From Coniella vitis (taxonomy: Eukaryota; Ascomycota; Sordariomycetes; Diaporthales; Schizoparmaceae), in contig WUJK01000014.1 in assembly GCA_011317545.1 (NCBI GenBank), positions 558,001 through 622,000 on the forward strand: a stretch of 64,000 nucleotides of DNA. The letters run 5' to 3'. A program made the position numbers and the translations under genes. Each line of letters starts with the position of its first letter. The first letter of the stretch is position 1. Positions 44,713 through 57,226 of the stretch are shown one piece after another. Below the pieces are notes generated by a model, which saw only the letters and a program-made list of their open reading frames with translations, was not told where the DNA came from and made no database searches.

Positions 44713-47508
44713 CTACTGTATCTCCTTCTCCCTCTCTTGACGAAGGCTCATTTCCAACAAGGGATCTAGCTCGCCATCAACCTCCTCGTCCCCGTCTTCG
44801 TCCTCGTAAAGTATCTCCCCTTCACCTTCTTTTTCTTCTTTTTCCTCCCTCCCCTCCTCCTCCTCATAATCCCCCTCAATACTTTCCAAGACCGTGCCAT
44901 CTCCCACATCCCCAAACTCGTCATCCTCTTCAACAACCGCACACTCATCCGCTGTACTCCCACCAGCACCGCCTCCCTGGTGATACTCATCCAAGTCAAG
45001 CTCGTCCGCGGTCGTTTCGTCCTCAGTGCCCGTGACGCTGCCCACCAGCCCTCCTGGTACTCCCATGGCATCACCGAGGCCAGGAGCGCTAACACCCAAA
45101 CCACCCCGCCCCGACCCTCTCAACAAACTCCTCAAATCCTCCTCGCTAATAATGCTCCCAATACTTCTTCTCCTTCTCGCCTCCGCGGTGGAGTTGCTAC
45201 CACCGCCACTACCAGAAAGATCCAGCTCTAACCCTCTCGTTTCTCGCCGTCCCCTCTCCACAATTCTCTCGACCTTTAGTCGATTTGCCACAAACTTCAC
45301 CGTCGGAAACGCGCTCTGCTGACCCTCATGAATCATCCTCGCCAGCCTTGCAGGTGTCGGATCCGTCAGGATATGCACAAAGTCCACGGGAATCTTGCTC
45401 CGCGGCCAAATCGTAATCGTCCCGCCAAAACCTTGCTGCAGCCAAATCTGGCTCCAGTCCTGCCCAACAAACCGCGGCAGCAACTCGAGCTGCCGCATGA
45501 TCTTGAGCCACTTGGTCATTTCGAGTTTGATGTATTGCTCGGCGGCTGTGCCGAGAAACCCGCCCCGCCAACCGCGGCCTTTACGGTGCGTCACGGGTTG
45601 GCCGACGGAACCACGTGAGGAGTAGAAAAACAGGTTGATGTGAGGGTTGACTTGCGAGACAATGGTAAAGTTGACGTTGAAGTGAAGGTTGAGCGCTTTG
45701 ACGGGGATGTCGGTGCGCAAGCTGCCGTCTTTCCACTTGTGGCCGAACGAGTAGGGCACCAGCGTCCCGTCGCGCTGCTTCATCATGAGGACCACGGGGT
45801 TGAGGATGCCAGGCACAGCGGCTGAGGCCAGCACAGCCGACCACACCACACAGTCTGGGCTCGTGAGGTAGTTGCACAGCATAGTTGGGCTGTGCGGGTC
45901 TGCTGGTACGCAAGAAACATTGAGAATGCGCCCGGTGCGCTCGTAGGCTTCTCGAAAGGTCATGGAACCACGCGTAAACCATGAGCACTTCTTTGCCCAG
46001 TCGACGCTGTCAAAGCGCGCCCCGGTCTTGTACCATCGCCAGAACCACGTAAAGAACGGGTCAGAGCAGGCCGTGATCTTGTGCGCGAGTGCAGGTGTGA
46101 GAAGTTGTTTGAGCTCGTCATTGGTGCGTGTTGCAACTAGTCCCGCGACAAGGGCGCCACCGCTCGTGCCGGTAATCACGTCAGGGAGAAGGTCCTCTTC
46201 CAAGAGTGCTTTTACCACGCCAAAGTGGTAGTAAGCAAATGTTGCGCCTCCAGAAAGGCAAAGAGCCGTCCGACCGTAGTTGGCATGGAGGCTCTTGAAG
46301 AGCTGGCGCTTCTCCTCGAGCTTCATTTGCTTTGTCTCGAGGATAAATTTGAGACTCTTTTCGACTTTTTTCTCGAAGTCAGTACGAATTTGTGTTTGAT
46401 CTCGCACTGAGAGTCTCGGTCACGTACCTTCATCAACATGATTTTGCACCAGGTTCTTGGTTCCATAGTATGTCTGCGAATACAATCTTGGATTCTCAAT
46501 CCCGACCCAATCGTTCTTGACACAAGCTGCCAACAAGTCTTTCAGTGCCTCTACAGCCTTCTCTCCCGTCTTCCTCTCCTCTTCCTCGACACCTTCCCCT
46601 TCGTTAATCTTCTTTTCAATGGCTTCTGCTTTTGCCCGGCTAGTCTTGATGTGATCCCACACCCGCTTAACCGTCTTCCAGTCGTAGTACGCAAACTGGT
46701 TTGTCTCTTTCCACGCGGTATTGCCCAGAAACTCGTCTAGCTCTCGTGCCGCAGCGCGCCAGTCCCGGTAGTTGCCTGTCGCACGCATGTTGCGCCTCAG
46801 CTGCTCCCGCCGGCCCCGCCAGCTGACAAAGTATTCGTACAGCCATACATAGTACCGCGTCAAGACGTAAGCCAGGGACAAGAATAGCAACGAGCAGCCG
46901 CTAAACAGCAGAAACGGGTACTTGAACATGCCGTACAAATAGCCCTCACGTGTCTCGTCCTGGGTGCGCCGGCCCGGACGCACTACCTTGGGCCGTTTGT
47001 GGCGTCTCTTTCCAACCTTCTTGCCGCCTCGTGCGACACGCTCGTTGACCGGTGCCCAGTCATGCTGCGCTGTGATAAAGAGTGGTTGACGATAGTTCAG
47101 TTGCTGCTGCGGCGAGCCAGCTGCCCCAATGCCGTTGGGCCCTGGCGCAGAGACATCAGCCGCCGCCGCGGCTGCATGCGCCGCTACCTCCTTTGCGTCA
47201 TCTGTCTTGTCCAAGTGCGGGCGGGCGTCAGCTGCCACGATGCTCGACTGCCGATGCGTTCTATCAAAGGAGGTGCGGGCAGTGGGACTGCCAAGGCGGT
47301 AGGTCGAGCTATCTTCGCCGCTGTGGGTGGCAATGGCTGGGTCGGGTGCAGACAGAGCGGCAATAAAGGCCTCGAGGTCCTCCTTGGAGAGGAAGTTGAC
47401 GTCGGCATCGGGGAGTCGTGATGGGTCAAAGGCGTCGCGATCGAAGCCGTAGTTCTTGTCGGGTACAACGACGGGCGGCCAGCCGTCGTCTTGCTCGTCG
47501 GCGGCCAT
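44713..47508 (-). CDS. Patatin-type triacylglycerol lipase/acyltransferase (Tgl3/4/5 family)
   Basis: Two exons, 47508-46428 and 46364-44713. The 63-nt intron 46365-46427 (GTACGT...AAG) joins in phase 1 to give HVDEVEKSLKF; 910 aa. A shorter 21-nt alternative acceptor is also in frame but is too small for a spliceosomal intron. The patatin domain has the oxyanion loop SGGATFAYYHFG (from 398), the nucleophile GTSGG (S428) and the catalytic aspartate in KDGSLR (D573). An upstream hydrophobic segment (about 195-225) anchors it to the ER or lipid droplet. The C-terminus is highly acidic (Glu/Asp runs). The family hydrolyses stored triacylglycerol on lipid droplets. I chose the Met before AADEQDDGWPP; an upstream in-frame ATG at 47607 would add 33 His-rich residues that look like leader. 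Which of Tgl3, 4 or 5 it matches is not decided here. Confidence 0.88.
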
Positions 47509-48849
47509 TGGGCTTGTTTCTTTGGTGGTCTTGTCTTTGAGTGATGAATGGCGGTGGTGGTGCAGCCAGAGATGGTGCTGCTGTCTGTACAGAATTGTTG
47601 CTGGCACGAACTATGTGCTGTGCAAAAGCCGGGACGTCATTGCTAAAATGCCACGGCTGGAGAGGCAAGGAATGCTCAACAGAAGGCGTCGAGACAAGCG
47701 ATACGGGACTGATGGCAATGGTGCCACTCTAAGAAAAGAGAAAGAAATACTGTACTGTATGTAGAGAGAAGCAAATGAAAACCCCCCTTCTCCTCGCAAT
47801 CTCGTCAGTCAAACAGAACAATGTCTTCACGAGTTGTTCGTGTCACCGGAAATCTGCAAATTTACCAATTAACAACCACACAGCGACTGCATCGAGGTCG
47901 TGGCAGCATGCGGTCACCTGCCCTTGGGCTTGGCTCTCTTGACTTTGGCTCCTCCCTCTTTCGCTGTGCTGGCTGTCGCAATCTCGCGGCAGCGACAACA
48001 CACTCGGGCAAATGACGTCGCTTTGACAAGCATCATCCCGTTGGAGGGGGGGGGGGTTGGGGAGCTTTTTTGCTGCGACCACTGCACAAAGGCTGGGCCC
48101 GCCCCTGTCTGAACCCCCGGGATTCGGGCCTGCCAGTGGCTGCTTGGCTGCTTGGCTGCTTCTGGAAGCTCATAGTAGGACAAAAAGCTCCCTCGTTCGT
48201 TGCCCCTGACAGCAGAGCAATGCGAGATTGTGACTTCGTGCAAAGTGTCTTCCACCCCTTTTTGAGACACTCAGATTGCATCCTATTTACAACCTCGAAG
48301 TGAAATGGTTGGACCGGTTGACCACTCTGACACTGTGCACCCATTCTCCTTGCTATAGACTCGCCGAGTTCAAACATTAGTCCATATCCAAGTGCAGTTG
48401 TACGTGATATTATAGAATCTGTCTAGATCAAACACGTGCCGATTATAAGTTTTGTAGTAAAATAAAATAAAAAAAAGCATCAAAACGCCATGCGGCCGTT
48501 TCTTTCTCCCTATCGCAGACAATATGGAAATAATGACACGTAAAAAGGGTTCCGTCATGACTTTCCTTTCTCCGGGCACACAACCCCCCTTCTTCTGCCA
48601 TCTTGACCTGCTCCTCGCCACAGTGCATGCATGCTTATCATACATGAACCCGACTAGAAGCCACGCTGTCCAGTCGATGTTCCAAGGTAGCCCTGCATGA
48701 AAGGCCGCTACTCAAACTTCCGCACGGCCTTGACGTTCTAGGCTCAAAGACCTTGCCGTAATATAGCATCGCTCTTCCGTAGACTTCGTGGATTCCCCCA
48801 TACTAAAAGCCGCCACCCGTCATCGTAGCATTGTACAAGATCGGGCAGC
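47509..48849. other. Intergenic, lipase promoter and SAR1 3' side
   Basis: No gene is supported. It contains the upstream region of the lipase and the 3' flank of SAR1, both on the minus strand. A G run lies at 48048, and AT-rich stretches at 48.4 kb. Confidence 0.55.
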
Positions 48850-50078
48850 TTAGACGTACTGGCTCAACCACCGGATACCATCGCCGTAGCCTTGTCGCAT
48901 AACAACCGAGCACATGAATACCTCAACAGGCCGGATGCCCTCCAATGGAACCTTGCCCTTACCAGTAGTCTGGTACATGCCGAGCTGGTGGCGGAGTTCG
49001 TCCTCGGACACAGCGTCGGGGTGGTCAATCTTGTTGCCGAGGATGACAAAGGGCACCTTGGCCAGCTCCTCCATCTGGAGCAGCGCATCCAGCTCAGCCT
49101 TGGCCTCTGGGAAGCGCTCGTGATCCTTGGCATCCACCAGGAAAACGATGCCGTTCACCTCGGGGAAGTAATCTCTCCACAGACGACGAGCTGTTGTGCG
49201 ATAGTGTTAGTCATTTTCTCTTTCTTTGTCTTTCTTTCTTTGCCTTGCTTCTTGCTTCGTGTTTGTGGGGTCGATTGGAAAGTGTTGGTTCTCCTCGGAG
49301 GAGTTGGGTAGTAGATCACATTGATCGTGTCCGTACCTTGCTGGTGACCACCAAGGTCAAAGGTTGTGAATCGCACGTTGCCAATCGCCAATTCCTCGGA
49401 AGCTGTAGTGAATCCCAGTCAGCATCATTTTATCCTTAGGCCATTATTGGTGTGTTGTCCTTTTACTTACTAGGGTGAAGCGTAGGTTGGAGAATCGCAA
49501 CACGGTCGTTCTGTAATTCGTCAAGAAGCCCAGTCAGTACCCCGTTGTTCTATGCCCGAGTCCATCGCATATCTGTAGACATGTTCAAACCCGGAGCGGG
49601 CATTCCGTTCTCATGCTCTCGGTATTTGGTGTATGGAGCCGGTCGAGATGTTTCTACATCATCTTTTCAAGTCTGAAGAGAACGCACCTTGAGCATGTGC
49701 AACAGCGTCGTCTTGCCAGCATTGTCGAGACCCAAGAACAGCAGCTTGGCGTGCTTGTTCAGCAGGCCCAGAGAGGAGAGGACATCGTAGACTGTTTAGC
49801 ACAAGAACACGTCAGTTAGTCGTCCTGTGCAAAAGCTCTATTTGTTCTTTTCTTTTGTGATCATCATTCGTCGACCGCAGCACAATCTCTTCTCCTTATT
49901 GTCGAACAGCCGGATCTGACCTGGCAGAGTCTGCTGTTTCTTTCTTGCAGCTTCTCCACGTTTCGCAAGGGATTGCAGAGATTTGTTCGCCCGACAGTCA
50001 TACGAGCGACGGTGAAGTTGCGAGTGCATTGGATATGAGTAGTAGTATCAGTCACATACACCAGTTGATAATCCACAT
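48850..50078 (-). CDS. SAR1: COPII small GTPase Sar1
   Basis: Five exons: 50078-50060, 49791-49688, 49510-49471, 49402-49337 and 49190-48850. All introns are GT-AG with consistent phases; 189 aa, the usual Sar1 length. Sar1 starts COPII coat assembly at ER exit sites: Sec12 loads GTP, its N-terminal amphipathic helix enters the membrane, and it recruits Sec23/24. Visible marks are the hydrophobic N-terminus MWIINWFYDVLSSLGL, the P-loop GLDNAGKT (27-34), the switch region with T51 in QPTLHPTSEEL, DLGGHQQ (70-76; H74 is the catalytic histidine), and NKID (129-132). It lacks the Arf glycine-2, as expected for Sar1. The first exon is only 19 nt and was placed by the conserved MWIINW-F join. Confidence 0.97.
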
Positions 50079-51204
50079 CTTGACTGAGATGTCGTATAGT
50101 TATGTGGTGTGCTTGGTGGCTTATTTCGTTCGGCGATATATGCTCAGCGAGATCGCGAGAGAGAGGCTCAAGATCCCGAATGCCTGCAACCCAAATATAA
50201 TGGTTGATCGAGTTGTCGAGACACGATTCTTTCGTCGAGGAATAGACGGTCGAGCGTGTGGTTGATTTTGTTGCTACTGTTGCTGTTGTTGTTGCGTAGA
50301 GAAGGCCAGACAGTCGTCACCGGTGATGGATGATCTGCTGGTGTGCTATCTGTCGTTGGCAAAAGATGACGGCAAGCTGGCATGAAGTCCGCGCTCGCCC
50401 AAAAGAGAAATCGGTGCCCACAGTGCTTGGCATTCACCCCTGTCCGAACTGTCTATTAGTCTCTCTCTGTTTCGGGGCAGGCTGTGGCTGGCACCAAAAC
50501 CTCCCTGGCTCCTGTTTTGCTTACGCGCACTTTACCTACATGCATACATAGGGGACAAGTCGCGACCGATCATCATCCCCTGATTGGCTACGACAGAGCC
50601 TGCTGAGTAATACGCGCGACTACAAGTTTTAGCCTCTTTCCTGCCGGACAGACTCTCCGGCGTCCCAAGTATCGGAGGGAGCAACCTGTCTTGACCCAGT
50701 GATGGAGCCCATAACTTATTATCACGTTGAGATAAGCGATATTCAATGTTCTGCGAGTTCACACACGCCTCCGTAGTCATCCAAGTCCGACTCGAAGCAA
50801 GTGACAAGCTCACACCAGATCGCCATTTCGCCGAAAATCAACTTCAAAATTTGTTTCATATGTGCTATGTGCCCCTTCAGAGGCCTACTGCGTATATACA
50901 GTTTGATGATACTGAGCAAAGTCCTTTGCCTTTTCGTCAAAGACCGTCAATCAAACGCTGGAATGGGTATCAGATATCATGTTCCTCCCATGTGCTCCTC
51001 GGCCAAATGTCCTAATTCATGTAGAGAATTCACAGCGCTTCTTCTCATCCAAGAGAAGGCCTGTCCATCGTCCACTGCCATAGCGAACATGTCCCCGGAA
51101 TCAAAAAAAGAAATTCGGACTGCGTCGTCCAAAACCGGGTTCCGCCAGGGTATAATGGAAAACAATGCTAGCACCGTCAAAAAACCCCAAATTCTTGCGC
51201 CTCT
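50079..51204. other. Intergenic, SAR1 promoter
   Basis: No gene is seen. It holds the SAR1 upstream region and the 3' flank of the DUF2457-like gene. There is no notable repeat. Confidence 0.55.
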
Positions 51205-53505
51205 TTAAACGGAAATCACGTAGTTGCCCTGGCCCATCTTGCCAGCTAGCTCTCGCATTCTCTCGGCTCCCTCGCCAGCCTTGGCTTTCTTTTCGGGGAT
51301 TTGTCCCTTGCGAGCGCGGTCGCAGTATTTCTGATGAAATTTCTCCTTACGTCTCTGGCGCTTCTGCTCAAGACCCTTAACAATGTCAATGGCACCACGC
51401 ACGTGACCATTGTTTCTGGCTGCTGCGTTGCCTCGGCATCGCTTGCCATTCTTGAGGTGAGCAGGGAAGTAGGCGGCACGAGGCAGTGACTTTGTGTGTG
51501 TAACACCAGTTGGTGCTGCCATATTCTTGAAGCCAGTAACCTTGTTGGCCCGCGATGGCGACGGGGCTGGAGACTTGACCCGCTGCATAGGCGCTGGAGA
51601 TTTGACACGCTTGGGCGAAGAGTGGTTGAGCACACGACGAGGCGAGCGACCACGTGCCTTGGGAGGGGGTGAGTGGTATCGCTTTGCCGGAGGGGGAGAG
51701 CGCAGTCTCTTGGGAGAAGGGCTCTTTCTCCGACGCCGGTCGGACCGCTCGTCGTCTAACTCTTCAAGCTCACCGTGAAGCCACAGCGGCTCACCACTGT
51801 CGCGCGAGTGGTGAGAACCCACATCGTCGTCATCGTCTTCTGGCTCAGACGTAGGGAAGCTGGGATCAATATCTTGGGGGATGACACGCAACTTTTCTTG
51901 CTTGCGAGCAGCCAGCCGAGTCATGTAGGCCTCCTCAAGAGGCCGGTCTTCATCCATGGTACCACAGACAAAATCCGTGCTATCGGGCAGCTCCGGGGTA
52001 ATGGCACGGGGAATTGACCGCTGGTGAGAACGCTTGTGCCGAAGGACCCGTCTCGAGTAATCGGACGAGTCAGAGAGTCCGCCCAGAGACGACGGTCGGA
52101 AAATCGGCGTAGCATCAGTTAGGTTGCCCTCAGCCGAACGAGTTGTTGTAAGTGTCCAGAGAAGAAGCCCGTCGTCGTCTTCTTCTTCTTCTTCATCAGA
52201 GTCAGCAAAAGCCAAGTCTTCGTCCGTGTTGTAGCCATCCGAGAAGTCGTCATCGGAACCGTAGCCAGATTGGTCGTCATCATCATCGTACTCCCGATCC
52301 AGTCCGTCTTCGTCCGCGTTCTCTCCGTCCTCATCGTCGATATCCTCGACCTGGTCTGCCGTGTCGTCTTCCTCTGCCTCCTCCATTTCAGCTTCTTCCT
52401 CAGCTTCTTTGCCTAGTCGTCGAATGTCGTTCTCCTTCTTCAGGACATCATCAAGGGTAAGCTTCGACTTCGGCACATTGGCCTCCTCGCGAATCCAGTC
52501 CTCCTGCTGTGGGTGGTCGCTGGCAAATTCGTGGAAATGACAAACCTCACCCTGCAGCTCATCAGAGCTGGCAGTGAGATACTTCTTCTTGCGAATGGGA
52601 GCTGGACTGGGTGGGAACCTCTTGGGCGTTGAAGGGCGCGCACGACGAGGAGCGGGTGACCGTGCCTTGCGAATGGCAGGAGACGCGCTCACAACAGTCG
52701 AAACTGAGCCGCTTTCCTCGGCATTCTTGGAAATTCCGAGTCCTTCGCTTTGAGGCGGTGTCTCTGGCGCAGGCCGGCTTGGCTTGGCTGTGCAAGCAAA
52801 CCTAATGCACGGCTTCCTTGGCTGAGTAGGCTGAGGTGCTTGTGTGGGTGCTGGCGCGGCAGCTACTGGAGCCGGCGCCTTTGCCACGCCCTCTTTGGGC
52901 TTTGCGGTACAAGCGAAAGAAATGCATCGCTTCTTCTCGATGGTTTGCACAGCGGAATCCTTGGCAGCCGTGGTAGGCGTTGTTGGCCTAGGGGAGGTGC
53001 GGTTGTGGTTCAAAGGGTATGCAGAAATAGTTCTCTTTGGCAAAGAACCCAAAATCTGAACAGGAGCGCCAGTGTCCTTATCCAAGGACAAAGGAACAAA
53101 GCCGATGCTGCGAAGACGGGGGCTAGGGCTGTTGGTTCTCGCAGGGGTGCTCAGGCCAGTGTCGCTCGTGAGATCTGCGGTCGATGCCACAGAAACGTCG
53201 CTGGTGATGGACCGTCGTCTGCGATAGCTGCTAGTGCTCTGGATATTTGTAATGCCTGAGGTCTCGCCCTCCGACGCGCTTTGCAGCGCTCTTGTCAGGA
53301 GAGACGCGTGGTTCTCCTTGGGCCGGCTCACTGCGGTTTTCCGTCTGAAGTCCGGGGACATCTTGTGGTTGGCATGCCTCATATCCGGTGGTTCATCAGC
53401 ATCTGCACCGGCCTCCTCTTCCAAAGCGGACTCAACATTGGCGGCTGTTGGGCTCCACGCCAGGACGTTAGACGTCGCATTGTCATGTGGTGGATGTCTT
53501 GACAT
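51205..53505 (-). CDS. DUF2457-type acidic, basic-tailed protein of unknown function
   Basis: Single-exon frame of 766 aa. It looks like the fungal family annotated DUF2457 or extensin-like. It is mostly disordered, with a Ser/Thr/Pro/Arg-rich first half. A repeated motif with CIxFACTAKP occurs at C194-C199 and C233-C238. A conserved segment follows around CHFHEFASDHPQQEDWIREE and LTLDDVLKKENDIRRLG. Next come a long Asp/Glu tract, Arg/Ser/Pro repeats (KSPAPMQRVKSPAPSPSR), and a basic C-terminus ending QGNYVISV. The cysteine pairs could bind metal. The mix of acidic and RS/SPxK-like basic parts would suit a chromatin or nucleolar protein, but that is only inference. It lies upstream of and on the same strand as SAR1, but 1.1 kb away. 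The first ATG of the frame is used. Confidence 0.75.
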   Translation of the reverse strand: MSRHPPHDNATSNVLAWSPTAANVESALEEEAGADADEPPDMRHANHKMSPDFRRKTAVSRPKENHASLLTRALQSASEGETSGITNIQSTSSYRRRRSITSDVSVASTADLTSDTGLSTPARTNSPSPRLRSIGFVPLSLDKDTGAPVQILGSLPKRTISAYPLNHNRTSPRPTTPTTAAKDSAVQTIEKKRCISFACTAKPKEGVAKAPAPVAAAPAPTQAPQPTQPRKPCIRFACTAKPSRPAPETPPQSEGLGISKNAEESGSVSTVVSASPAIRKARSPAPRRARPSTPKRFPPSPAPIRKKKYLTASSDELQGEVCHFHEFASDHPQQEDWIREEANVPKSKLTLDDVLKKENDIRRLGKEAEEEAEMEEAEEDDTADQVEDIDDEDGENADEDGLDREYDDDDDQSGYGSDDDFSDGYNTDEDLAFADSDEEEEEDDDGLLLWTLTTTRSAEGNLTDATPIFRPSSLGGLSDSSDYSRRVLRHKRSHQRSIPRAITPELPDSTDFVCGTMDEDRPLEEAYMTRLAARKQEKLRVIPQDIDPSFPTSEPEDDDDDVGSHHSRDSGEPLWLHGELEELDDERSDRRRRKSPSPKRLRSPPPAKRYHSPPPKARGRSPRRVLNHSSPKRVKSPAPMQRVKSPAPSPSRANKVTGFKNMAAPTGVTHTKSLPRAAYFPAHLKNGKRCRGNAAARNNGHVRGAIDIVKGLEQKRQRRKEKFHQKYCDRARKGQIPEKKAKAGEGAERMRELAGKMGQGNYVISV

Positions 53506-54051
53506 TGTGATTGCTGTGTGTAATTAGTATTGGATGTGTGTGTGTGTGTGTGTATGTGTGCGTGTGTTTGGTGTAGTTTGAGGTGTCTGCAGGTCGAAAC
53601 AGTACGAGCGCCGAAAGAGAGTGTCTCGTGGAATATTATGATGGTTGTAAAATGACCATTCAGTCAGGCTCCAAACGGGCCCAGTCAGTGGTCGGCTTGG
53701 CGCAAAAGGCACCGAAAACTTGTTGACGACGAGCCTGGAGGTGTGAGCCTCCGATTAGGCAGACGAAGCCGCTGATTATCGCGTGTTACCTCGACAAAGA
53801 GAAGAAATGGTGTCCCTAGGGACAGATGGGCTATAAGCGCAGGGCCATGGTCGAGTGTGAACAATGGTAGGCTGAAGAGACTGGAGTGGGAGTTGGCGGG
53901 GAGTTTGGGTAGCCGGGGGCCGTGGCCCAGTTCGGGGGCGGTGACGATGATGGGCCGCCAGTCAGTCGCTGGATTGTCTTCAGTGGTGGTTGAGATCTGA
54001 AAATGATTTCAGATGCAGGGCCCGGCCGGTTTCTTGTCGTCGGTCACGGGC

Positions 54052-54077
54052 GCTGGGCTGGGCTGGGCTGGGCTGGC
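54052..54077 (+). repeat. (GGGCT)n tandem repeat
   Basis: Four to five GGGCT/GGCTG units in G-rich DNA. The short G tracts could allow G-quadruplex pairing on the plus strand. It is non-coding. Confidence 0.75.
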
Positions 54078-56994
54078 GGGTGCACGCCCGGGTCTTGGGT
54101 CGGGATCCTGGGGGGGGAGAGTATGACGTTCGGTAAGGCAGGAAAAGCGCCGGGGGGTGAGTGGCGCAGAGACGTATGTAGTAAGCAGCAACAGCCAGCA
54201 GGACTCAGTTTTTGCTGACCAAAGTCGCAGAGTGGCAGAGACAGGCGTGGAAAGCTGAAGAGGTAGGGAGACTGATGAATTGTGGTTTTGTTTTTTTGTA
54301 GGAGAACAGCAACAAGGACGAAGGGTGTGTCGCAGTCTTGGCGTCGAGAAGAAGAAAAAAAGGGCTTGTAGAAATTTTGAGAAGAACTGATTTCGAGGTT
54401 GTGTTGTGGGTGGGAAAGCGAGAGATTTGACGGTTCAAGAAAGAGGGCCACAGGGCGAGATGTTATTCCTGCAGGGCCCTGTTCTTGTGGGATGGGGCGA
54501 CGGCGCAAAGCCAGCAGCGCACCTATCAAGCAACTGGCTACTATAGTACTACCGGCCCCTTGCAAGGTTGCGAGGGTGGGCAGGCACACGGCTAAGGCCC
54601 TGGGAACCTGGGCGGGAAACGGATCTCCAGGTACTTGCACACTGCCCACTGCACACTGCCATGCCTTCGCCTCGGCCTTGTTACTGCTGTGTGGGCAGTG
54701 GGCAGCAGGCAGTGGGGGTGGGCAGCGCTAAACCCAAAGCTACAGGGGCCACTTGGGGAAATGCCGCCGCTTGTTGGGGCAATGAGCGAAAATTCCTCGT
54801 CCGGCGGGCCTGCTAATAAGTACATCGCAACTCTCGGTACGTTGCACCTTGTATGTGCCAAGTACAGGCCCGGCGCCCTTGCAGTACAAGCAGCACCTGG
54901 CAGGTACCCGCCATAACAGAGCGATCGAGTCGAGGTACCCGCCGGCAAAAGCCGCTATTCCGAAAGTTCTTTCTCTTCTGTTTCTCCTCTTGCCTTTGTT
55001 TCTTCCACGGCCTTTTTCCTTTTCTGAAAGCAAGCTAGAAAATCACAGCAATCCACTCTCCGTTCTTCGGACAACCTCCAGACAACTGCTGAGTACCTAG
55101 GTACCTAGGTTGTGACTGCTGGAGTCATTTCCTATGCTGGTACTATGTCAGTACAACGTCCACCCCCCTCTGGGGACAAGCACTGCGTATGGGGTTGGTC
55201 GCTCGTTGGGGTTGCAGGGCAGCATTGAGCAAAAGGCCCATTCGGCCACCTTCCCGTCATCTGTCTAACGTTACAGGTCATCTCCAAACGGCCTCTCTCC
55301 CCACTCTGCCCAGATGATATGCAGCTGTCGTTTCTGAGGAAAGAGTACGCGGGGGGTCTTGTGACTGGCAAGCTGATGAATCAAACGGACAACCATTTGC
55401 CAGCGCAGCCAGCTGTGCTCCATCGGTCGCACGGTGTGATGCCAGAGCATTCACTGTGCTGTCGGCAGGTTGTATTGCATCTGCAGGCTCCGTTGGCCAA
55501 CGCCGAGCGTTTTTGTTCTCATTAGCCTGGCAGCCTGGCCGTAATTTCGAGCTTTTCTTCACATTGATTAGCGGCAGACGCAACGGCATTCCAAGCCTGC
55601 GTGCCGCGGGTACCACCTACCCACTGCCTGCCACTGTCGCTCGGGCTCGTCAGTGTCCTGGTGCGCTCGCATCCAGTGCCGGTTTGCCTGCCCGTTCTAT
55701 AGTAATTCCGCCCACAGGGGGGGCCTCATGACCCTGCTGGCTTGTTTCCGTCGCGCCACCCACAAGGCCCACTTCTCACCGACTGTTACCCGAGCGCTAC
55801 TGGGCCACCTGCAGTAGCAAGGTCCTGTCAACTCTCTGGGCATTTGTGCGCCAAGGGGGGGAAACGGCTGCTCATTCTTTCGGAGGAGCAAACTTTCCTT
55901 GGCTTCCGTTTCACTGGTAGACTGGCAGACTGACTGGCTCAGCTTGTGTAGGGAGGCTGAGCATGGCGACCACGGGGAGAACCAAAGGGCATGGCAAGCT
56001 TTCTTGCCGTGGAATGTGCTAGGTAGGAGTAGTCAGATCCCGGATTCGATGATACCAGGCTTGCCAAACTCAAAGTTCAGTGTCTTGTTTCTTGTTGTTT
56101 TTCTTTTCTTTTTTCGCTTTTCCCTTTTTCTCTGAGCTAGCTTGTGCGTCAGCGCCATTGCGGCATCGCAGGGCTTGACATCGGTCATAGTGCCGCCGAT
56201 GGAACGAAAACCAAAAACCAAAACGCGCTCGATCCCGCAGTTGCTGAGATCGCGGAGGGAAATTTTTCACTCGCTGCTAGCTTTTCACTATTCCAGTAGT
56301 GACTAGCAAGCCGCACAACCCCCCCCCCCCAAAATAAAAATTCACGCATTCTACACTAATGAAAGGAGGAGGAAACCGGCCGGCCCATCGCCTTTTGCAG
56401 CTAAAACAGGCCGTGACACAATTCATTGACGCAGGCGCTGTCTGTGTGCCCTTCTAGACAGCTAGGACAGTCAATGCTCTCTCGTTGACTTTTCCGTCTC
56501 AACAGAAAGGAAGACGAGAAGTTTTCGGCTCGGCACAAAGAAAACTGCGCTAATACATAGGCCGCCGCAGCAGAAAAAGGCAGAGACAAGTAAAGAAGCA
56601 AGGCAACGGTGAATGCTAACATGCTAGGTAGTACAGCTGCCTTGGAAGTGCAGATGATGTTCAAGCAAGCGGTGCTCTGTAGAAGAAAATGCATGCGGCG
56701 AGTCCGTGCCGTTTTGGCCAGAGAGACGAGAGCTGTCAATGATGGAATTAGGACAAACTGTTGCTGTCCAAGTCCGTACTGTACGCGTGCAGCATGACGG
56801 GCTTCTCATAATAATAAGCTTGCTCTCACATCAGACGAGGTATCATAGTATCGCAATACTGTGCGAGCATTGCCATCACGCTCCCATATTATAGTGGATG
56901 TTGTGCATGCTGAGCGTCCATGCGTCTTCCCTGGAGACGCGTTCTACTTCTCCTATGCAGAGGCCGGGCCGTCCTTGTACTCTACTGTATTGCA

Positions 56995-57226
56995 TACTAT
57001 GTAGTAGAAGTATGTACGTCTGCTTCAAGTGGAGAGCATCGGATGGGCGGCCACGATACTATGTACATGGCACAAGCAAATGAATAGCCCCCTCTCCTTT
57101 CTACCGCTTGCAGCCAACGACGTCGTACGATGGAGAGAAGGCAACAGCTGGTATGAGAGTTCCCCTTTCCAGCGGCTTGCGTTTGCCGGATGTGTTCTCC
57201 TTGTAGACTGCCAATGTGTACTATGT
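56995..57226. repeat. Cluster of three TACTATGT motifs
   Basis: Copies lie at 56995-57002, 57057-57064 and 57219-57226, all in the same orientation, in the middle of the gene-poor block. Confidence 0.7.

Noticed and set aside
46407..46427. A 21-nt GT-AG intron in the lipase gene (GTACGT to CTCAG)
   Set aside because: It keeps the frame but is too short for spliceosomal removal. The 63-nt version ending at 46365 also keeps the frame and restores the family phrase DEVEKSLKF without extra residues.
54044..54649. 201-aa minus-strand frame upstream of the DUF2457-like gene
   Set aside because: Its composition follows pyrimidine-rich leader DNA and a GGGCT tandem. It has no domain and is overlapped by other frames.
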